Shown here: positions 58,244-64,000 of the stretch, piece by piece
Layout: every line of letters starts with the position of its first letter
Numbering within the stretch: the first letter of the stretch is position 1
From: Ravibacter sp964559125
Lineage (GTDB): Bacteria > Bacteroidota > Bacteroidia > Cytophagales > Spirosomataceae
DNA length: 64,000 nucleotides
Direction of reading: 5' to 3'
Assembly: GCA_964559125.1 (NCBI GenBank)
Contig: CAZLGW010000019.1
Span: 50,010-114,009, forward strand
Notes under the pieces: generated by a model
Told to the model about the DNA's origin: nothing
The model's database searches: none
Seen by the model: only the letters and a program-made list of their open reading frames with translations
Translations under genes and position numbers: made by a program

Positions 58244-59338
58244 ATGAAAAGCAATTTCCTGTTGCTGCTAAGCCTTTTATATTGGGGCTGCAGCTCAACC
58301 GCTTCAAACGAACATCAACAAGCCGAACCGGAGGTATACCCTGCCGTTGTGCTTGCCCCCAAACCCATCTCCCTGCACCGCGAATACGTGGGCGACATCC
58401 ACGCTGTAAGAAACGTCGAGATCTACGCCCGGGTAAAAGGTTATCTCGAACAGATCTATGTAGACGAAGGGCAGGAAGTCAGGCAGGGGCAGCTGCTTTT
58501 CCGTATCAACAGTGAAGAATACCAGACCGAGCTCGCTACTGCCAAAGCCAATCTCCAGAGTGTGATCGCCGAAGCAAAAGCGATGGAGCTGGAAGTAAAC
58601 AGGGTGAAAGACCTGGTCGCAAAGAATGTGGTTTCGCAAAGTGAGCTCGATGTTGCCAATGCAAAATACGATGCGCTTGCAGCCAAAATACAGGCTGCCC
58701 GCTCTGCCGAGTCAAGCGCTGCGATCAATCTTGCCTACACCAATATCAAAGCCCCGTTTGACGGCGTGATCGACAGGATCCCCTACAAAATGGGCAGCCT
58801 CATCAACGAAGGAACACTGCTCACCACCGTTTCTGATACAAAAGCAGTCAACGTATACTTCAACGTATCGGAAAAGGAATACCTCGAATACGTCAAAGCC
58901 AACCACGAGACCAGCGAGCACGGACAGGTAGACCTGTACCTGGCCGACGGCTCGAAGTTCCCCAGCAAAGGGAAAATCGAAACGCTGGAGGGTGAATTTG
59001 ACGAAAGCACCGGGTCTATTGCATTCCGCGCCAGGTTCCTCAACAGCGAGAAAATTCTGAAGCACGGCTCCAGCGGCACGATCCGGCTCACCAACGTTAT
59101 CGACAGCTCCCTCCTGGTGCCCCAGAAAGCTGTTTTTGAGATCCAGGACAAAAGCTATGTCTTTGTAGTCGACGATTCCAACCAGGTAAAGACAAGGGCT
59201 TTTATTCCCAAAACGAGAACGGGCCATTACTATGTTGTGGAATCGGGCCTGGAAAGCGGCGAAAAGATCGTATATGAAGGAACCCAGTCGCTCAAGGAGG
59301 GAATGACAATCAAAACCAGGTTTGTAGCTGCGGAATAA
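58244..59338 (+). CDS. RND efflux periplasmic adaptor (membrane fusion protein)
   Basis: AcrA/MexA-type adaptor of 364 residues linking the inner membrane pump to the outer membrane factor. A lipobox LLYWGC (Cys16) anchors it to the inner membrane. The lipoyl halves are seen as EYVGDIHAVRNVEIYARVKG, YVDEGQEVRQGQLLFRINSE and the returning IKAPFDGVIDRIPYKMGSL, with a helical hairpin between (about 95-150) and the beta-barrel and membrane-proximal domains after. It is followed by the permease after 47 bases. The operon is adaptor, permease, outer membrane factor. Confidence 0.95.
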   Translation: MKSNFLLLLSLLYWGCSSTASNEHQQAEPEVYPAVVLAPKPISLHREYVGDIHAVRNVEIYARVKGYLEQIYVDEGQEVRQGQLLFRINSEEYQTELATAKANLQSVIAEAKAMELEVNRVKDLVAKNVVSQSELDVANAKYDALAAKIQAARSAESSAAINLAYTNIKAPFDGVIDRIPYKMGSLINEGTLLTTVSDTKAVNVYFNVSEKEYLEYVKANHETSEHGQVDLYLADGSKFPSKGKIETLEGEFDESTGSIAFRARFLNSEKILKHGSSGTIRLTNVIDSSLLVPQKAVFEIQDKSYVFVVDDSNQVKTRAFIPKTRTGHYYVVESGLESGEKIVYEGTQSLKEGMTIKTRFVAAE

Positions 59339-59385
59339 AACCGCCCCCTGCTTAAAAGTCGTCTGACGCATTACAGAATTAAATT

Positions 59386-62300
59386 ATGTTTGATAATTTC
59401 ATAAGAAGGCCGATATTATCGCTGGTAATATCCCTGTTTTTCGTTCTCCTGGGACTCCTTGCACTGGTAGGCCTGCCTATTACGCAATTCCCTGATATCG
59501 TCCCGCCCTCTGTGGTGGTCACCGCCCGGTACACCGGGGCCAATGCCGAAGTTTGTTCCAAAGCAGTCGCCATTCCCCTCGAACGCGCCATTAACGGTGT
59601 GCCCGGAATGACCTATATGTCGTCGGTCTCCGGCAACGACGGGGTTACGATCATACAGGTCTCATTCCAGGTAGGCACCGACCCTGACCTGGCCGCCGTA
59701 AACGTCCAGAACAGGGTGCAGACTGTGATCGACGAGCTCCCCGAAGAGGTGATCAAAGCAGGTGTCACCGCAGAAAAAGAGGTGAACAGTATGCTGATGT
59801 ACCTCGACATTATGTCGTCGGATACCACCCTGGGGGAGGACTTTGTCTTCAACTTTGCCGATATCAACATCCTGGCCGAACTGAAACGTATCGACGGCGT
59901 AGGATTCGCAGAGATCAAAGGTCTTAAAGACTATTCCATGCGCGTCTGGCTGAAGCCTGACCGTATGGCAAGCTATAGAGTATCGACAGAGGAGGTTATC
60001 CAGGCCATCCGCAGCCAGAACGTAGAGGCTGCGCCCGGGAAATCGGGCATCAGCTCCGGCAGGGATGCGCAAATGCTCCAGTACGTGCTGAGATATACGG
60101 GTAAGCTCAACGAGCCTTATCAATACGAAAATATCGTGATCAAATCGAATGCCGACGGTTCGATGCTCAAGCTCAAAGACATCGCCGACATCGAGTTCGG
60201 CTCGCTCGATTACAGCATGACCTCCAAGTCGGACGGCAGGCCTTCGGCTTCCATCATTCTCAAACAGCGCCCCGGCTCCAACGCACGTGAGGTGATCGCC
60301 AACATCAAAACGCGGATCGAGGAACTGAAGGAAACGACCTTCCCTCCCGGTATGACCTATGTCGTCTCTTACGACGTCTCCCGCTTCCTCGATGCTTCTA
60401 TAAAGGAAGTGGTCCGGACCCTGTTCGAGGCATTTATCCTGGTGATCCTGATCGTGTTTTTGTTTCTGCAGGATTTCAGATCCACACTTATCCCGGCGCT
60501 GGCCGTACCCGTCGCGCTTATCGGGACGTTCGCTTTTATGCAGCTCATGGGATTCTCCATTAACCTCCTGACGCTTTTTGCGCTCGTTCTCGCGATCGGG
60601 ATCGTAGTAGATAACGCCATAGTGGTGGTGGAAGCCGTCCATGCCAAAATGACGACCGCACACCTGCCTCCCAGAGAGGCCACCTTCGCAGCAATGAAGG
60701 AAATGAGCAGTGCGATCGTAGCCATTACCCTGGTCATGTCGGCCGTATTCGTACCGGTTGCCTTTCTTTCGGGTCCGGTAGGTATCTTCTACCGGCAGTT
60801 TTCGCTGACGCTCGCTATTTCGATCGTCATTTCCGGAATCAACGCACTCACCCTCACGCCTGCTTTGTGCGCCCTTATGCTGAAGGATACCCATGGTGAA
60901 AAAAAGAAGAAAAAGAACGTACTCGACAGGTTCTTCGACAAATTCAACCAGGGTTACGACGCCCTGGCAGGCAGGTACCGCAGCGTGCTCAATACCATCG
61001 CTTCCCGGAGGATCATCACGATCGGACTCCTGATCGCCTTTACAATAGCTACATGGGGTGTCAACTCCGTATTGCCTACCGGTTTTATCCCCACCGAAGA
61101 CCAGGGAGTGCTCTATGTAAACGTCACTTCGCCCGTGGGTGCTACCGTCGAAAGGACAGAAGTGGTACTCGACGAAATTCAAAAGGCCGCCGAGCAGCTC
61201 GATGCAGTAGAGTCGGTTGCTACTCTGGCCGGATACAGCCTGATGACAGAAGCGGCGGGCGCTTCCTACGGGATGGGGATGATCAACCTCATTCCCTGGG
61301 AGGAACGGACAGAATCGGTGGACGACATCATCGAAAAGATGCAGGAGCTCACAAAGAATATCAAAGGCGCCGATATCCAGTACTTCCCCCCTCCGGCTGT
61401 TCCCGGGTTTGGTAACGCCAGCGGATTTGAGCTCCGGATACAGGACCGCAGTGGGAAAGGGGATCTCCCCGAAGCAGCCTCCATTATCAATGAGTTTGTG
61501 CAGGCGCTTAATGAAGCTCCCGAGATAAAAGAAGCCTTTACCAGCTTTGACGCCAATTTCCCGCAGTACCTCATTCACGTCGACACCGATATGGCTGCCA
61601 AAAAGGGGGTTACGGTCGAAAACGCCATGAATACCCTGCAGACATTCGTCGGGAGCTTTTATGCCTCCAACTTTATCCGCTTCAACCAGATGTATAAAGT
61701 GATGGTCCAGGCCGATCCTTCCTACCGGAGGACTCCCGAAGACATCTCCAAGCTCTTTGTCAAAAACGACCGGGGTGAAATGGTGGCGTTCTCTACTTTT
61801 ATCCGGCTGGAGAGGGTTTACGGCCCGGAGCAGCTGACGCGCTACAATATGTTTACCTCCGCCATGATCAATGGTGAACCGGCGTCGGGATACAGCAGCG
61901 GCGACGCGATCAAAGCGGTGGAGCGGCTGGCGGAAGAAAAGCTCCCCAAGGGCTATACCTACGACTGGTCGGGCGTGACCCGCGAGGAAATCCTGGCCGG
62001 CAACCAGACGCTCTACATTTTCAGTATATGTCTCATCTTCGTATACCTCCTGCTGGCAGCGCAGTATGAAAGTTTTCTCCTCCCGCTGCCGGTACTCCTT
62101 TCGCTGCCTGTAGGGGTATTCGGGGCATTCCTGGCACTGAAGCTGTTCGGGCTTGAAAACAATATCTATGCCCAGGTTTCACTCGTCATGCTTATAGGGT
62201 TGCTGGGGAAAAATGCCATCCTGATCGTCGAGTATGCTATCATCAGGCAGGCTGAGGGGCGGACCGTACTCGAAGCCGCGCTCGAGGGGGCTTCCGAACG

Positions 62301-62535
62301 TCTGAGGCCTATCCTGATGACATCGTTTGCATTTATTGCCGGGCTGATCCCGCTCGTGGTAGCCAGCGGCGCCGGGGCTATCGGTAACCGTTCCATCGGG
62401 ACGGCAGCTGCCGGGGGCATGCTGATCGGTACCGTTTTCGGAGTCTTCCTTATCCCCGGGCTGTATGTCCTTTTCGCAAGCATGATACGCAAAAAAGCCG
62501 TAAAGCAAGAACCCGAAGCAGCGCCGGCATCATAA
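59386..62535 (+). CDS. RND multidrug efflux permease (HAE1, AcrB/MexB-like)
   Basis: Proton-driven efflux pump of 1049 residues, normal length, with the twelve-helix RND layout: the start MFDNFIRRPILSLVISLFFV, the first large periplasmic loop, helices with LALVLAIGIVVDNAIVVVEA (about 400-420), the second periplasmic loop and ILIVEYAIIRQAEGR near helix 10. In the TM4 proton-relay motif, Asp409 is present but the next residue is Asn410, where AcrB has two adjacent aspartates. The lysine of the TM10 segment (GLLGKNAILIVEYA) is kept. The outer membrane factor gene begins 39 bases after the stop. Substrates cannot be read from sequence. Confidence 0.96.
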   Translation: MFDNFIRRPILSLVISLFFVLLGLLALVGLPITQFPDIVPPSVVVTARYTGANAEVCSKAVAIPLERAINGVPGMTYMSSVSGNDGVTIIQVSFQVGTDPDLAAVNVQNRVQTVIDELPEEVIKAGVTAEKEVNSMLMYLDIMSSDTTLGEDFVFNFADINILAELKRIDGVGFAEIKGLKDYSMRVWLKPDRMASYRVSTEEVIQAIRSQNVEAAPGKSGISSGRDAQMLQYVLRYTGKLNEPYQYENIVIKSNADGSMLKLKDIADIEFGSLDYSMTSKSDGRPSASIILKQRPGSNAREVIANIKTRIEELKETTFPPGMTYVVSYDVSRFLDASIKEVVRTLFEAFILVILIVFLFLQDFRSTLIPALAVPVALIGTFAFMQLMGFSINLLTLFALVLAIGIVVDNAIVVVEAVHAKMTTAHLPPREATFAAMKEMSSAIVAITLVMSAVFVPVAFLSGPVGIFYRQFSLTLAISIVISGINALTLTPALCALMLKDTHGEKKKKKNVLDRFFDKFNQGYDALAGRYRSVLNTIASRRIITIGLLIAFTIATWGVNSVLPTGFIPTEDQGVLYVNVTSPVGATVERTEVVLDEIQKAAEQLDAVESVATLAGYSLMTEAAGASYGMGMINLIPWEERTESVDDIIEKMQELTKNIKGADIQYFPPPAVPGFGNASGFELRIQDRSGKGDLPEAASIINEFVQALNEAPEIKEAFTSFDANFPQYLIHVDTDMAAKKGVTVENAMNTLQTFVGSFYASNFIRFNQMYKVMVQADPSYRRTPEDISKLFVKNDRGEMVAFSTFIRLERVYGPEQLTRYNMFTSAMINGEPASGYSSGDAIKAVERLAEEKLPKGYTYDWSGVTREEILAGNQTLYIFSICLIFVYLLLAAQYESFLLPLPVLLSLPVGVFGAFLALKLFGLENNIYAQVSLVMLIGLLGKNAILIVEYAIIRQAEGRTVLEAALEGASERLRPILMTSFAFIAGLIPLVVASGAGAIGNRSIGTAAAGGMLIGTVFGVFLIPGLYVLFASMIRKKAVKQEPEAAPAS

Positions 62536-62574
62536 AGGCACACAGGCACGTTAAAACCACCATCATTGTAAAAA

Positions 62575-64000
62575 ATGTTATCGTCAAAAAAAATATTGCT
62601 TCTGATCTCCCTGGCAGCCGGGTTGGGCTTCGCCGGATGCCAGACGTCCCGTACTGCGATTCCTTCATCCGACCTGGCCATTCCTGAAACTTATGCAGGA
62701 GATTATGATACCGTCAGCATGGCCGATGTGAAATGGGAGCACTTCTTCGCCGATGAAGAGTTGAACTCGCTGATTGCAAGCGCCCTCGAAAACAACCCGG
62801 ATCTGAAGATAGCTATGCAGCGAATAGAAATGTCCCGGGCCGGTATCCTGGCCGCCCACGGGGCTATGCTCCCTACCCTTGGCGCCAATATCTCGGCCGG
62901 AGGACGGCGGTTCGGGGATTATACCATGGACGGCGTCGGGAACTGGGACACGAATTTTTCACCCAATATCGACGAAAAACAAAAGATTCCGACCGGTTTC
63001 CTGCCCGATTATTACCTGGGACTGGGAAGCTCATGGGAAGTCGATCTCTGGGGAAAGCTCAGGACTCTCCGCGATGCAGCACGGGAGAGATTTATTGCCA
63101 GCGAGCATGGCCGGAACCTGATCATTACCAGCCTTATAGCAGAGATTGCCGCCGAATACTATCATCTGCTGGCACTCGACAGCGAGCTGGCCATCATGCG
63201 CTATAATATCGACCTGCAGACCAAAGCCACAGAAACAGTGGTGAACCTGAAGCAGGCAGGAAGGGCAAATGAGTTGGCGGTCAACCAGTTTACGGCACAG
63301 CTCCTCAACTCAAGGGGAGCACTTGCCAGTATTTCCGAGCAGATCATCGTCTCCGAAAACCGGCTGAACATGCTGATTGGCCGGTTTCCGCAGCCGATCC
63401 CAAGAGGGGAACCCCTCCGGCTCCGCGATTTTCCCGATAGTATATCAACCGGGATTCCGATGCAAATGCTCCGTAAAAGACCGGATATCCTCCAGGCCCA
63501 GAGTGAGCTGCTGGCTTCGCATGGAGAGCTGCTCGCAGCAGACCTGGCGTTTCTTCCTTCGCTCAACATCAGCGCCGACCTGGGCATGCAGGCATTTAAG
63601 GGCGGATTGATCTTTGCACCCGGATCACTTGCGTACGGCATACTGGGGGGTCTGTCTGCCCCGCTGCTGAACAGGAAAGGCCTCAGGGCAAACAGACAGA
63701 TAAGGGAAGCCGAAATGAAGGAAGCCCTCCTGCACTACAACAAGCTGGTGCTGTCGGGCTATAACGAAATTGCTACAGACCTGAAACGCCTTCAGAAACT
63801 GGAGGAAATGTTTGATCTGAAGCAGGAGGAAGTATCGGAGCTAAGGCAGGCCGTAGCGGTATCCAACGAGCTGTTTATCGTGGGAGCTGCCACTTATTTG
63901 GAGGTTGTTACGGCCCAAAACGGGGTGATTTCTGCCGAAGTCGACCTGATTCAGATCCGGAAACAACAATTTCTTACACTTTTACAGCTCTACAGATCAT
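62575..64000 (+). CDS. outer membrane efflux lipoprotein (TolC/OprM/NodT family), partial at window end
   Basis: Third gene of the RND operon. The reading frame is open from ATG at 62575 to the window end, about 475 residues. The N-terminus MLSSKKILLLISLAAGLGFAGC carries a lipobox (Cys22). Features of the family seen are EHFFADEELNSLIASALENN, LPTLGANIS and FLPDYYLGLGSSWEVDLWGK, and the second repeat half begins with ADLAFLPSLNISADLGMQ. The last codons read KQQFLTLLQLYRS, which is close to the usual C-terminal LYRALGGGW-type end, so only about ten residues are probably missing beyond 64000. It forms the outer membrane channel for the adaptor and permease above. Confidence 0.9.
   Translation, partial: MLSSKKILLLISLAAGLGFAGCQTSRTAIPSSDLAIPETYAGDYDTVSMADVKWEHFFADEELNSLIASALENNPDLKIAMQRIEMSRAGILAAHGAMLPTLGANISAGGRRFGDYTMDGVGNWDTNFSPNIDEKQKIPTGFLPDYYLGLGSSWEVDLWGKLRTLRDAARERFIASEHGRNLIITSLIAEIAAEYYHLLALDSELAIMRYNIDLQTKATETVVNLKQAGRANELAVNQFTAQLLNSRGALASISEQIIVSENRLNMLIGRFPQPIPRGEPLRLRDFPDSISTGIPMQMLRKRPDILQAQSELLASHGELLAADLAFLPSLNISADLGMQAFKGGLIFAPGSLAYGILGGLSAPLLNRKGLRANRQIREAEMKEALLHYNKLVLSGYNEIATDLKRLQKLEEMFDLKQEEVSELRQAVAVSNELFIVGAATYLEVVTAQNGVISAEVDLIQIRKQQFLTLLQLYRS

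Noticed and set aside
59662..61578. 638-codon open frame on the minus strand
   Set aside because: Fully antisense to the RND permease; its translation is low-complexity His/Gly/Asp-rich and reflects the codon bias of the real gene.

Overview
The window reads as chromosomal DNA of a Bacteroidota bacterium, most likely a Cytophagales member (Dyadobacter-like). The evidence is three SusC/SusD pairs, FecR anti-sigma with an ECF sigma factor, type IX secretion C-terminal sorting domains, TAnnTTTG-type promoter boxes and weak Shine-Dalgarno use. The exact genus is inference. I saw no rRNA, tRNA or CRISPR array.

Layout: (1) 0.1-6.5 kb, minus strand: triosephosphate isomerase, a GH3/beta-lactamase-fold fusion, an ApbE flavin transferase and a secreted endonuclease/exonuclease/phosphatase-fold lipoprotein. 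(2) 6.8-12.4 kb: a SusC/SusD pair with a convergent cupin-AraC regulator. (3) 12.5-27.8 kb: an ECF sigma factor, FecR, a signalling SusC with an STN domain, SusD, two tandem cytochrome c/beta-propeller lipoproteins, a porin-like barrel and a Tat-exported Gfo/Idh/MocA oxidoreductase; it resembles a nutrient-uptake locus with an oxidative rather than hydrolytic outfit. A metallophosphoesterase follows. Most of the SusC barrel and the SusD gene are clearly more AT-rich than both flanks, with both edges inside genes. (4) 29.1-33.1 kb, an accessory hotspot: a hairpin-forming repeat array next to a GxxExxY protein, an esterase, an AAA/DUF4143 ATPase with an inverted-repeat operator, a 30-residue AraC remnant, and a PIN toxin-antitoxin pair. 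(5) 33.4-41.5 kb: a tight five-gene operon of SusC, SusD, Asp-box propeller enzyme, bile-acid-type symporter and APH-fold kinase, followed by a second toxin-antitoxin pair (DUF433/DUF5615) and an HpcH/HpaI aldolase. (6) 43-52.5 kb: a conserved lipoprotein and two tandem, paralogous, T9SS-secreted parallel beta-helix proteins, one with an AT-rich repeat expansion. (7) 52.5-57.4 kb: a LuxR-type regulator, a secreted TIM-barrel isomerase-like protein, a RamB/ScfR-type XRE regulator and a sulfatase. (8) 57.7-64 kb: a small cysteine-containing exported protein and an RND efflux operon (adaptor, permease, and an outer-membrane factor that runs off the window end).

The most unusual material is the hairpin array with GxxExxY, the apparent cassette exchange in the sigma/FecR-linked SusC/SusD, the tandem cytochrome lipoproteins in a SusCD operon, and the symporter/kinase operon flanked by two toxin-antitoxin pairs. 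All functional assignments come from reading motifs; none was tested by a database search.
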